NCBI GenBank assembly: GCA_016256075.1
Contig: SDVU01000737.1
Span: forward strand, 1-10,996
Reading direction: 5' to 3'
Length of the DNA: 10,996 bases
From: Dictyocoela muelleri
Lineage: Eukaryota; Microsporidia
This document shows positions 1 to 7,187 of this stretch, piece by piece; within the stretch, counting starts at the first letter, position 1, and each line of letters begins with the position of its first letter. The notes beneath the pieces are model-generated. The model was not told the DNA's origin. It worked only from the letters and a program-made list of their open reading frames with translations, and ran no database searches. The position numbers were made by a program, and so were the translations under genes.

Positions 1-75
1 TTTTTTTGATTTTTTCAGTGGCAAAACGATCAAAAAATCCAGCGTTTTGCCACCAAGTGGCAAAACGCTGGCTAA
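1..75. repeat. Nested hairpin island
   Basis: Arms CCAGCGTTTTGCCAC (39-53) and GTGGCAAAACGCTGG (57-71) form a perfect 15-bp inverted repeat with a 3-base loop. A third copy of the arm, GTGGCAAAACG, lies at 18-28, and a second inverted repeat (GATTTTTT at 8-15, AAAAAATC at 32-39) encloses it. The block is much richer in G and C than its surroundings and begins about where recognisable retrotransposon sequence ends on its right. It could be a small inserted palindromic repeat. The window edge cuts it, so its full extent is unknown. Confidence 0.7.
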
Positions 76-79
76 CGTT

Positions 80-322
80 GGGTATTTTAATATCCCGTCA
101 GACCTTTTTAATAATGGAACTATAGGGTCATTACCGATTTTATAACCTAAAAATTCTATCTCACTTTGGTTATATTTTGATGTCACTTTATTAATTTGCA
201 AGTTATATTTACATAATCTTGCTTTAACAATATCTAAATTTCGTTTGTGTTCATCAATATTTTAAGAAAATATCAAAATATAATCAATATAATTTGAACA
301 AATGCTTAAAAGAAAGCTGACA
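80..322 (-). pseudogene. Reverse transcriptase, C-terminal part, of the Ty3/gypsy-like fossil
   Basis: The palm and thumb end of the same reverse transcriptase. A DYILIFS-like stretch stands where the family has its catalytic YxDDILIFS motif. It is followed by the usual spacing to a FLGYKI motif and a YPT stretch. Resemblance to the family fades at about position 80, where the GC-richer hairpin island begins. Confidence 0.75.
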
Positions 323-330
323 TGGCCATA

Positions 331-1300
331 GTGAGAGTTTTTTTTTCAAAAATAAACACCCTTCTTTTAAATGAAAAAATTAAGAGAAAAACTTACAAAA
401 ATTTTTCAGGGAGTTGTGAACGAAAGAAGCAGTCTCACTAGATGCCCACATTGCTTTATGCGTGTCTCTATAGTGAAGAATCTGAGGCATTTTAGATGTC
501 GTAACAGATTCTGTAGGTATCAATTTCCTCTTCCTAAAAATAAAATTTTTTATAATAATAAATTAAAAAACGAGGAAATATTGGAGGTAATTTATTTTCT
601 ATTACAAGGAGGATAAACTGGGTTCATTCGTTCGATTAAAGGAGTAAGTAAGCCTACGATACGCGACTAAGACTTGCTCTAACAGGTATCTTAAATAATA
701 TTTTTAATAGAAATATTGGTAAAATAAGTGGGAAAGGTGTGATTGTTAAGATAGATGAAAGAAATTTCAGGAAACGTAAATATAACAGAGGCCATATTGT
801 CGAGGGTGTTTGGGTAGTGGTTCTTGTAGAGAGGACTGTTGACAGGAGAATTATTTTTGTGCCGGTAGAGAATAGAAATTGTGAAAAGTTACTTAAAATT
901 ATAAGTAAATATGTTGATAAGGAAAGCATAATTTATACTGATTGCCGGAGGGGGTATAGTGGATTAAATAATGAGGGATACCGACATTTTACGGTGAATC
1001 ACAGTAAATAGTTCGTTAATATTGATAATGGGGTGTACACCAATACTATTGAATTTAATTGGTCTGCTCTTAAATCTAGTATTCCTTCACGATACAGAAC
1101 TCGTAGGCATATTCAATTTCCCCTCCTATTATACATGTTAAAGAGAAATATAAAAGAATGTCTGTTATAAAAAGTACTTGATGCGCTATAAAAAATAGTA
1201 AACATATTTTTTCATCAAATAATTTATTTATTATTTTAAAATTCTTTAGAATCAGTCAAAAAATTAGGGGTGTTTTTTTAAAAAAAAAACACCCTTAATG
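331..1300 (+). mobile_element. Merlin-type DNA transposon nested in the retrotransposon fossil
   Basis: A Merlin (IS1016/ISXO2-like) element of about 970 bp. It is bracketed by an exact 8-bp direct repeat TGGCCATA at 323-330 and 1301-1308, the target-site length expected for Merlin. Its ends are imperfect inverted repeats of about 33 bp built from T and A runs plus ACACCC (left 331-363, right 1268-1300). The right end can also fold on itself, GGTGTTTTTTT against AAAAAAACACC. The interior carries one decayed transposase gene at 371-1170. The insertion separates the two parts of a reverse transcriptase that reads on the opposite strand, so it is younger than that element. Confidence 0.88.
371..1170 (+). 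pseudogene. Merlin (ISXO2-like) transposase, decayed
   Basis: A decayed DDE-type cut-and-paste transposase of the Merlin/ISXO2 family, about 266 codons, near the family's usual size. The N-terminal zinc ribbon is visible as CPHC...CRNRFC in the first 81 residues. The catalytic acids are recognisable as the D of VKIDERNF, the D of IYTDC and the E of TNTIEFNWSALK. The family's GYxHFTVNHS motif appears as GYRHFTVNHS. The gene starts at a real ATG at 371. Reading is interrupted by a stop at 614-616, a frame change around 655, and a stop at 1009-1011, before the natural end TAA at 1168-1170. It cannot make an active enzyme as it stands. Confidence 0.88.
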
Positions 1301-1314
1301 TGGCCATATATTCT

Positions 1315-1730
1315 TTCCCAGCTCATAAACAAATTTTTCTAATTAAACCCTCAAGAATAATGTTCATACCTATTTGAAATATCGCTGGGGAATTTTTAAA
1401 ACCTTGCGGCATCACAGTGAACTGCATCAATCTGTTGTTCGCGTCAAGAAAGGTTGTTTTTTCTAGATTTTTCATTTGCTAATTAAACTTAGAAGAAACC
1501 ATCATATATATCAATCAAACATAAAACTCGCATCCAATTCAAAGTCCTAATAATATTTTGGATATTATGTATTTCAAAGTCATCTAATTCTACTATGCCA
1601 TTTACTCGTCTAAGGTCTAGAGTAAACCTCAACTCAACGGAATTCTTTTTATTAAGAACGATCGGGTTCAGCCATAATGAATTATTTTTCTCGACTAATC
1701 CATCTTTTTCTAAACGATTAATCAAAATTT
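1315..1730 (-). pseudogene. Reverse transcriptase, N-terminal part, of the Ty3/gypsy-like fossil
   Basis: The finger and palm region of a Ty3/gypsy-type reverse transcriptase is recognisable. It has a KDGLVEKNNSLWLNP stretch, a RFTLDLRRVN stretch matching the usual RxCxDYRxLN pattern, and an MPQGFKNSPAIFQ stretch matching the usual MPFGLxNAPATFQ pattern. The rest of the domain lies on the other side of the nested Merlin element. Confidence 0.85.
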
Positions 1731-2100
1731 AAAATCATTTTTATATTTCAAATTCCAGATAGGAAGCGACCATGAAACTTTTTTGTTTTCAATGCTTTTC
1801 ATCTTACACATAACTGAGAACTCTAATGATTTTTCAAGGTTTATAATTAACTTCCTACCTAAAATTATATCTACAATACCATTTTCTATGACGTAAAAAA
1901 CATCATTTATCGTCTTATTATTATGACAAACTTTTAATTTAAGTGTAAGATTAGATCTTATATTACTTCTATTCAACAATCTGATACTATAAAACACATC
2001 TAATACTCTGATTTCTGTTTTTTTTTATTTCTTTAAAATTTTACGGGTTATTATGTTTATGCTCGATCCCGTGTCGAACAAAGCCCTTGTTACCAGCTCA
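1730..2100 (-). pseudogene. Aspartic protease part of the Ty3/gypsy-like fossil
   Basis: A retropepsin-like region directly follows gag. The active-site signature LFDTGSS is coded at about 2060-2085, and a glycine-rich IILGRK-type motif, as seen near the end of such proteases, follows further on. It belongs to the same broken element as gag and reverse transcriptase. Confidence 0.7.
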
Positions 2101-2982
2101 TTTAAACGAATATCTTCAATTTCTAAATTAATACATTTGAATTTACAGTTTGCCATATTGCTATCGTTTTTATCTCTACAAAACCTTGCAATATGACCAG
2201 GTTTGCTACACTTAAAACACAATTTAGGTGTAATGTTAATATTAATAAACTCGGGATCTCTATTGTACTCACCATTTGGTGAACTTCTTATCTTCTCATA
2301 TTTATATTGACTTTTTGGATTTAAATCAGTATAATTATTATCTTTATAATTTTTATATCTGTAATTTTTTTTCAAATTTATCCGTGTCTTCTAATTCTTG
2401 AACTTTTTGTGTAATTGTCGATAAACTATTTGTACTATAGAATATACATCGAATTACTTTGGGTGCCACATCCCTTCGCAATTTACCAATAATATTTTCG
2501 TCATCTTCATTAGAAATGCTGCGAGTGGATCTCAATCGTGATATGTATTCGGACCAACTTTCTTCGCCGTACTTTTTTATTTGATACAAACTTTTCCCTT
2601 CTATAAATTTCTTTAATTTTCTAGAAAAACATCAAATTAAGTTGGTAAATTGCCCTCACTTCCCATCTCGAAGTACCATCTTTGTATGGGGTCATCACAT
2701 TTCTCAATGATGTACATGAACTTTGTATTCAGACTTAGTTCTTCAAAACCTCGAATTAACATAATATAAATATCCTTACATCAACATCTCTTCTATTAAT
2801 ACCTTTAAGTAATTTGTTAATTAAAGTTTGCGGCATCGCAGTTTGTTCAATCTGGTTTCTTATTGAATTTTTGAACTGCTCCTGCTTTTTATTATTTTTA
2901 GCAGGTTTAAAAGGGGCATTTGCTCTTTTGTTGGGTTTCCTCCATCTGCCGTCAGAGTCCACAAGAAATAAATAAAAGATTT
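2100..2982 (-). pseudogene. Gag part of the Ty3/gypsy-like fossil
   Basis: The gag part, which in living relatives makes the structural shell protein. A retroviral-type CCHC zinc knuckle (CFKCSKPGHIARFC) is coded at about 2180-2221, near the gag C-terminus and just ahead of the protease. The stretch before it has the polar, charged composition typical of gag. The part is broken. Its upstream limit is uncertain because a second Merlin-type element abuts it at about 2983. Confidence 0.75.
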
Positions 2983-3197
2983 GGGGCTTGTTAACTTAGC
3001 GGACTAAACCAAAGGTCACTACCTTGGATTTAAAAATTTTATAATCATTAAAGATTTACATTTAAAAATAAAATAAAAATTATTAAAATAAAAAAAAAAT
3101 ATATTAATTAAGAAATATTTTAAAAAATATCGATAAAAATTATAGAAAATTCATAAGAAGTAATTTTATATAAAAATATTCGCTAAAAAACATATTC

Positions 3198-4058
3198 TTA
3201 ATTCCAATTATTAAATATTGATCGTTTTACACCATTTTCACGCCTCATCGTACCTTTCAAATCCGACCAGAAAGCTTCGATATCATTAGTATGGTCTCCG
3301 ATTAGGTTTACAAAGCCATCATTATGAATTACTATTTTATGATCTAATAAAAGTTTTTCTGTTACTCTTGGATATGAAGGATATCCATCCGTTATAAAAA
3401 TTCCAAATATTTCAACTGATGGTCTTAAAATTTGTACGATTGTATCTACTTGTCTATTCGCTACCCTTTTATGTAAAAATTTACTTTTATCATTGACGTT
3501 AATCACTCTTAAAATCCTAACAGTACCAGGTGTTTCGTCATCGGTTTTAGTCGGGTTTTTAATTACCCCCCCCCCTCTTTGATAAAAATGCTTTATCCGC
3601 TTGTAATTCTGTATTTGGGCCTCCTAAAATAAGTGGTCTTTTTGAAATGTATATTTTATAAGCATACCTTAAATTCTTCTTTATTTTATGGATCGTATTA
3701 TTCGGCAAGTTGTACCAAATGTTTAATTGCTTATAAGAAACTCCTGACATCAATAAATAAATTATATGGAAATATTTAGGCAGTGTAAATTTGTACGTAA
3801 AATTGGTCTTCTATATGGACATTTTGCTGTTTTGCATCTAAATCCAATATGTTTATTTGCATTTCTTGTGTATATTTTTAACAATGTGATGTTGTTACAT
3901 TTTATACACATTTTTTGAGATTCAACGATATTATTACCAATTATGAAATTCATGCACTCATTTATATCATTAAAAATCTCATCAATTATTGAAATCATAT
4001 GGGGGTATATAATTTTTTCTTTTTTTTTGCTTTTGTTAGTTTTACGGACTAAAAACAT
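3198..4058 (-). pseudogene. Merlin (ISXO2-like) transposase, decayed, second lineage
   Basis: A DDE transposase of the Merlin/ISXO2 family in three overlapping pieces (4058-3762, 3753-3559, 3506-3198). The N-terminal zinc ribbon shows as CIKC...CKTAKC. A helix-turn-helix-like segment follows (MSGVSYKQLNIWYNLPNNTI). The catalytic acids are in LQADKAF (usually ADE), FITDGY and HTNDIEAFWSDLK. One frame change falls around 3770-3790. A second falls in a run of ten or more G (C on the plus strand, about 3566-3577), where the first frame ends in GGGN and the next resumes with TKTDDETPGTVRILRV. The start ATG at 4056-4058 sits inside a perfect palindrome. All three catalytic positions are kept, so decay may be fairly recent, or the homopolymer may be miscounted. 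Confidence 0.83.
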
Positions 4059-4075
4059 TTTTAGTCCGTAAAACT
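4038..4075. repeat. Perfect 38-bp palindrome over the transposase start
   Basis: Arms AGTTTTACGGACTAAAAA (4038-4055) and TTTTTAGTCCGTAAAACT (4058-4075) are exact reverse complements with a 2-base centre. The outer arm is part of the right terminal inverted repeat of the second Merlin element. The inner arm is an inverted copy of it that codes the transposase's first residues (MFLVRKT). The ATG lies at the centre. Confidence 0.92.
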
Positions 4076-4085
4076 TACAAGTCCC

Positions 4086-4330
4086 ATATTTTTTTATATT
4101 GTTTTATATACATATTTTCGACATCTGTTTTTCCTATAAGACGGTCTTAAAGTTTATATAAAAACAGATTCTAAAATATGTAAAAAAAATAAAAAAAATA
4201 CTATACCTTTTCATTTCCATATTTGGTAATTTATAAAAATTTTATAGAGATAGTGTCTAGATACCGTTAGAATCGAAAATTCTTGTTAAAACTAAGATAT
4301 TGCTATATTTTTTCGAAAAAATTCGTGGTG
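4086..4330. other. AT-rich spacer with an imperfect inverted repeat
   Basis: No gene is seen here. The notable structure is an imperfect inverted repeat with arms of about 24 and 23 bp (4109-4132 and 4160-4182; TACATATTTT against AAAATATGTA, and ATCTGTTTTT against AAAAACAGAT). Its loop contains a small AAGAC-G-GTCTT hairpin (4138-4148). It may be the remains of a short inverted-repeat element. Confidence 0.6.
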
Positions 4331-4402
4331 AGTCCTCTCGCTAAGACAGCGATGTGCTCGAGGCAAGTTCTCGCGCTGCGCTCGAGGCAAGTTTACGAGA
4401 AC
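4331..4402 (+). repeat. GC-richer minisatellite, copy A (two units)
   Basis: Two tandem units begin GCTCGAGGCAAGTT: unit 1 at 4356-4379 (continuing CTCGCGCTGC) and unit 2 at 4380-4402 (ending TACGAGAAC). A shared leader with AGACAGCGATG precedes them. The same leader, units and ending recur in the same orientation at 6053-6145. The block is far richer in G and C than its AT-rich surroundings, and it lies just outside the left end of the MULE element. Confidence 0.85.
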
Positions 4403-4447
4403 CGTTTGGACCAAAATAGGCCGAAGGTCCATTTTTGTTCAAACGGT
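4401..4447. repeat. 22-bp imperfect hairpin
   Basis: Arms at 4401-4422 and 4426-4447 pair at 18 of 22 positions, with the ends ACCGTTTG and CAAACGGT exact and a GAA loop between. It sits between minisatellite copy A and the MULE terminal repeat. It may belong to either one. Confidence 0.75.
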
Positions 4448-6041
4448 ACAAATGGGACAAAAAAGTGTGGATTTTTTTTAAAAAATACCATTATTCCCAA
4501 TGTTAAGAAGAAATGAATTTTAAAATTTATATAAAAAATTTAAAATTAAATAAAAAATTTTAATTAACAGAATATTGCAATTCCTTTAGAAATGTGAAAA
4601 AGAAAAAACATTCAATAAAATTAAATTTTATTTAAATTAATAAAATAAGTCATTGAAATTAAACTTAGAAAAATCAAGCAATCTATTTCACAATATTTTC
4701 GGCAGATATTAGTCAATTTTTCTATTTTATCATTTAATTTTTGAGTTTTGGAACCAAAATTTTTTAATATATCTGCTATTTCTTTTTGTTGAACATGTTC
4801 CTGTGTTCTCATAAGAATTATCAGCTTTATTAATGATGATGTCTACCTTTCAATAAGATATTAAAGGCTCTGTTGTATACGTCAGATACATTTTTTGTCA
4901 AAGGTATTTTATCAAGAATTCTTTGATAACAATTTATCATAATTCTTCTCTCTGTTATAAAAAGAAAATTTCGTTCGAAATAATCAAATATTCGTATTCC
5001 GGGCAATGGATCATTAATTTCATTAATAAATTTATTTTTTAATACGTGAAAAGATTTAATATTATCATTATTCGGTATAAAACATGTAGCGACTATCATT
5101 TTCATAAAGAATCTTGATTTTTTGTCATTTTATACCTTAAAACCAAATTTTCTTTCTATATTACCCTCAAAACACATTGACTTAAATGAAATAAGCAAAT
5201 ATATACATCTGTTGAAACGAATGTAGATTTAATTGCATTTATTGGCGCCTGTTCTAAATCGACAATAAATTTCGGCAAGTTTTTTGTTTTTATCAACTCT
5301 TGTATCTTTTTGAAAAAATTGCAATAAGTTTTTTCAGTTTTATTTGGTAAAAGGCCATAAATAATTTGTAAAAATTTGCTATATATTTTGGAATAAATTA
5401 TATAAATTTGATTAAATTCCCTCGGTGCCATCACCTAACCACGTATCAGAATTAGTCAAATAATTAATTTTACTTTGGCTAAAAAATATTAGTATTCGTT
5501 TATGATCATTTACACCCGAATCATATTGCAAGAATTTTTCGCCCAAAATTGTATTTTTTAATTCATCTGGGAAATCAGATGTCATTTCATAATGATTAAA
5601 ATGGTCATATCTTCTTCTTTTATTTAATTTTTGTAAACTTTGTTTTTTAGAAAGATGTGACATTTCTGATAGATCAAGTTCTTTAATAGCTTAAGATATG
5701 ATTTCGGATGTATTTAAGTATGATTCTGAAGCCATTATTCGCATTCCATGCATTTTTATTTCTTTCTTTATATCTGCTTCTGTGAACTCTAAACAAGTGT
5801 GAAAATTTTTATCTTCAGATATAACATTATATCCCATATACGTGACGATCTGTGCATTCCATTGTTTTCGATTTTTACACCTCCATTTTATATTTAATTT
5901 CCCCTTATATTTAATGGTAAATATTGGATTTTTAAAAATTATTTTTGGTTTTTTTTTGTGTTTTGATTTGTATTATGTAATTTTTTATATTTTCTTTGCT
6001 CATAGTAGGGGTATTTTTTTAACCAAATGTGCTATTTGGAC
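4446..6041 (-). mobile_element. MULE-type DNA transposon, decayed
   Basis: A Mutator-like element of about 1.6 kb on the minus strand with one decayed transposase. Candidate terminal inverted repeats are poor but consistent. GTACAAATGGGACA (4446-4459) on the left faces GTCCAAATAGCACA (6028-6041 read on the minus strand). Further in, AAAAAATACC near 4480-4489 faces the same string at about 6010-6019. I could not identify a 9-bp target duplication. Direct copies of the GC-richer minisatellite lie outside both ends. The exact borders are inferred; the transposase identity is firm. Confidence 0.72.
4621..5897 (-). pseudogene. MULE transposase, decayed
   Basis: A decayed transposase of the MULE family (DDE, Mutator-like). 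From the N-terminus, a FLYWCH-like zinc-finger stretch (WRCKNRKQWNAQIVTYMGY) is coded near 5885-5830. The catalytic core follows: WLGDGT, then APREFNQIYIIYSKI, LLPNKTEKTY, FIVDLEQAPINAIKS and the C/H motif CLFHLSQCV. The C-terminal part reads MIVATCFIPN, then AFNILLKG, and a final EHVQQKEIADIL...LTNICRKY...FLSLISMTYF tail. Breaks include an in-frame stop near 5690, a frame change and apparent small deletion at about 5420-5430 (DGT runs straight into APREF, without the usual FK-type residues), a further change near 5110-5160 and another near 4815-4830. It is not functional as sequenced. Confidence 0.88.
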
Positions 6042-6052
6042 GTTTTTTACAG

Positions 6053-6145
6053 AAGCCCTCACTGAGACAGCGATGCGCTCGAGGCAAGTTCTCGCGCTGG
6101 GCTCGAGGCAAGTTCTCGCTGGGCTCGAGGCAAGTTTACGAGAAC
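6053..6145 (+). repeat. GC-richer minisatellite, copy B (three units)
   Basis: Three tandem units begin GCTCGAGGCAAGTT, at 6077-6100 (24 bp), 6101-6122 (22 bp) and 6123-6145 (ending TACGAGAAC). The leader AGACAGCGATGC precedes them as in copy A (4331-4402), in the same orientation. Immediately after it lies a small GCACGA...TCGTGC hairpin (6147-6167). Confidence 0.87.
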
Positions 6146-6198
6146 ACGCACGAGGCGATTTATCGTGCTTCCTTTATTTTTTAATAATTAAAACGTTT

Positions 6199-6270
6199 GT
6201 CGTTTTTTCGGGAAAAACGACAAAAAAAATCAGAAAAAAACGACTTTGTCGTTTTTTCGGATCGGGGTTA
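6199..6270. repeat. GTCGTTTTT hairpin pair and dispersed repeat
   Basis: Two hairpins lie in tandem. The first has arms GTCGTTTTT (6199-6207) and AAAAACGAC (6213-6221) with a 5-base loop. The second has arms AAAAAACGAC (6235-6244) and GTCGTTTTTT (6248-6257) with a TTT loop. The string GTCGTTTTTTCGG occurs twice. The last part, TTTGTCGTTTTTTCGGATCG running into GGGTT (about 6245-6269), recurs in inverted orientation at about 9167-9193 with one or two indels. Confidence 0.75.
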
Positions 6271-6683
6271 GTGTATACGAAGGTAAAAAAATTAGTGACT
6301 TCACACCCTATTATGGACATATGGGAATGTTTTTGATGAAATATTGAGCAGACAAGAAATTAATAAAAAAAATTAAATCTATATTTGTAAAGCCTTATAT
6401 TTTTACAATAATATAATTTTTATTTATTCTTGTTTGTTTTACCTTTTTTTTACTTTTTGACTTCTCATAACTTTTCTACGAACTTTTCCTTTTTTTTTTA
6501 ACATTAATAACCAATTTTTGTTTCAAATTAACATTTTTTTTCTAATTTTGCTTTCCTTAATTTTAATTGATTATATTTATTTCATTTTACGTTAATTGCA
6601 ATACCCAGAGCTTTGTCTTGTATCTTATTCATAAAAATGGTTCTTATATAATTTCCTCTAATATATTTTCTACCATAATTTTT
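6271..6683. other. AT-rich intergenic stretch
   Basis: No coding, RNA or repeat signal is recognised. It is dominated by T runs. The plus-strand open frames that cross it have low-complexity, phenylalanine- and isoleucine-rich translations and no homology that I recognise. Confidence 0.6.
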
Positions 6684-6804
6684 GTATATATTATTGAAAA
6701 TTTTCATATATTATTGAAAATTTTTGTATATATTAATGAAAATTTTTGTATATATTATTGAAAATTTTTGTATATATTATTGAAAATTTTTGTATATATT
6801 AATG
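6684..6804 (+). repeat. 21-22-bp AT tandem repeat downstream of the protease gene
   Basis: Five full units of 21-22 bp and one partial unit of GTATATATTATTGAAAATTT followed by TT, starting at 6684, 6705, 6726, 6748, 6770 and 6792. Units differ by single bases (TTAATG against TTATTG, CATATA against GTATATA). It ends about 90 bp beyond the stop of the ubiquitin protease gene, so it could lie in or near that gene's 3' untranslated region or terminator. I see no known function. Confidence 0.92.
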
Positions 6805-6893
6805 CATGACCCTGTAAAAATCTTAACTAATTTAAACCTTCATATTTTAAATAGAATGGTAAAATCAATCGAATTTTAATAAATATCAAAAAA

Positions 6894-7187
6894 CTATATT
6901 AATTCATAAAATACTAGAAACGAATTAGTAGACTTAAATGGATCTTTTTTAGAGTCTAGTTCACTAACGTATCCGTCATTACAAACAAACCAACTTTTTT
7001 TTCTTCTTACAACAGCGGTATAATGTTTTCCATTCAGATAATAATTAACATAACCTATGAGTCTAAATTTTTTGTTACAAAGAGTTATCTCGGGATCTAA
7101 ATAAAGTGTAGGTGTCATATATTCGTTAATATTTCGAGCCCTTACTGTATAAATAACAATAACATCACCAATCTCGACAATATTCAT
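6894..7187 (-). CDS. Ubiquitin-specific protease, C-terminal (His-box) part in a shifted frame
   Basis: This frame codes the C-terminal end of the USP catalytic domain begun at 8370. It holds the His box NGKHYTAVVRR (catalytic His at residue 55 of this frame), the following SWFVCNDGYV with the third triad position (ND, residues 70-71), and the closing SFLVFYEL, which matches the family's usual YxLFY end. It overlaps the upstream frame by 23 bases and reads one nucleotide ahead of it. Its own ATG (7185-7187) is probably not a real start, because the segment is useless without the Cys box. Just upstream in this frame is a TAG. The likely explanations are a one-base insertion in a decaying gene, a sequencing or assembly error, or less likely programmed +1 frameshifting. 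Stop is TAG at 6894-6896. Confidence 0.82.
   Translation of the reverse strand: MNIVEIGDVIVIYTVRARNINEYMTPTLYLDPEITLCNKKFRLIGYVNYYLNGKHYTAVVRRKKSWFVCNDGYVSELDSKKDPFKSTNSFLVFYELI

Larger units (their letters stand above)
75..2982 (-). mobile_element. Ty3/gypsy-like LTR retrotransposon fossil, broken, with nested Merlin
   Basis: Fossil of a Ty3/gypsy-like LTR retrotransposon on the minus strand. Going from high to low coordinates the parts are gag (about 2982-2100), an aspartic protease region (about 2100-1730) and reverse transcriptase (about 1730-1315, continuing at about 322-80). The order gag, protease, reverse transcriptase and the residue patterns support the family. A Merlin DNA transposon at 331-1300 splits the reverse transcriptase. 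No LTR was recognised at either side, and RNase H and integrase are not visible: they lie beyond the window or are lost. The copy is broken, with at least six breaks in the visible coding part, and it is older than the Merlin insertion, which is itself decayed. Confidence 0.82.
2983..4085 (-). mobile_element. Second Merlin-type DNA transposon
   Basis: An element of about 1.1 kb with imperfect terminal inverted repeats. The left end (2983-3008) reads GGGGCTTGTTAACTTAGCGG and goes on into ACTAAAC. The right end (about 4059-4085, read on the minus strand) begins GGGACTTGTAAGTTTTACGG and goes on into ACTAAAA. Roughly 20 of 27 positions agree. It carries one transposase gene on the minus strand at 3198-4058, followed by about 190 bp of AT-rich DNA with no coding signal. 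I see no clear 8-bp target duplication: AAAGATTT on the left against ATATTTTT on the right is weak. The element is distinct in ends and sequence from the Merlin at 331-1300. Confidence 0.75.

Noticed and set aside
654-929. Minus-strand open frame of 91 codons
   Set aside because: It overlaps the Merlin transposase on the other strand, has a low-complexity serine/leucine/threonine composition and no recognisable family; a shadow frame.
2975-4093. Target-site duplication of the second Merlin element
   Set aside because: AAAGATTT and ATATTTTT match at only about five of eight A/T positions, which AT-rich DNA gives by chance.
4283-4516. Plus-strand open frame of 77 codons
   Set aside because: It runs through the minisatellite and hairpin, and repeated SRQVxALxSRQV residues come from the repeat units; no gene features.
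4331-6145. LTRs of a larger element, because copies A and B are direct repeats
   Set aside because: They are under 100 bp, made of tandem units, differ in unit number, and enclose a MULE with its own inverted ends rather than a retrotransposon.
5842-6336. Plus-strand open frame of 164 codons
   Set aside because: The first part is antisense to the MULE N-terminus and T-rich DNA (F/I-rich residues), the middle is translated minisatellite, the end is translated hairpins. No family seen.
6567-6761. Plus-strand open frame of 64 codons
   Set aside because: It largely translates the 22-bp AT tandem repeat; repeated IIENF residues reflect the DNA repeat.
6684-6804. CRISPR-like array
   Set aside because: Units are contiguous 21-22-bp tandem repeats with no unique spacers, in a eukaryotic-looking genome.
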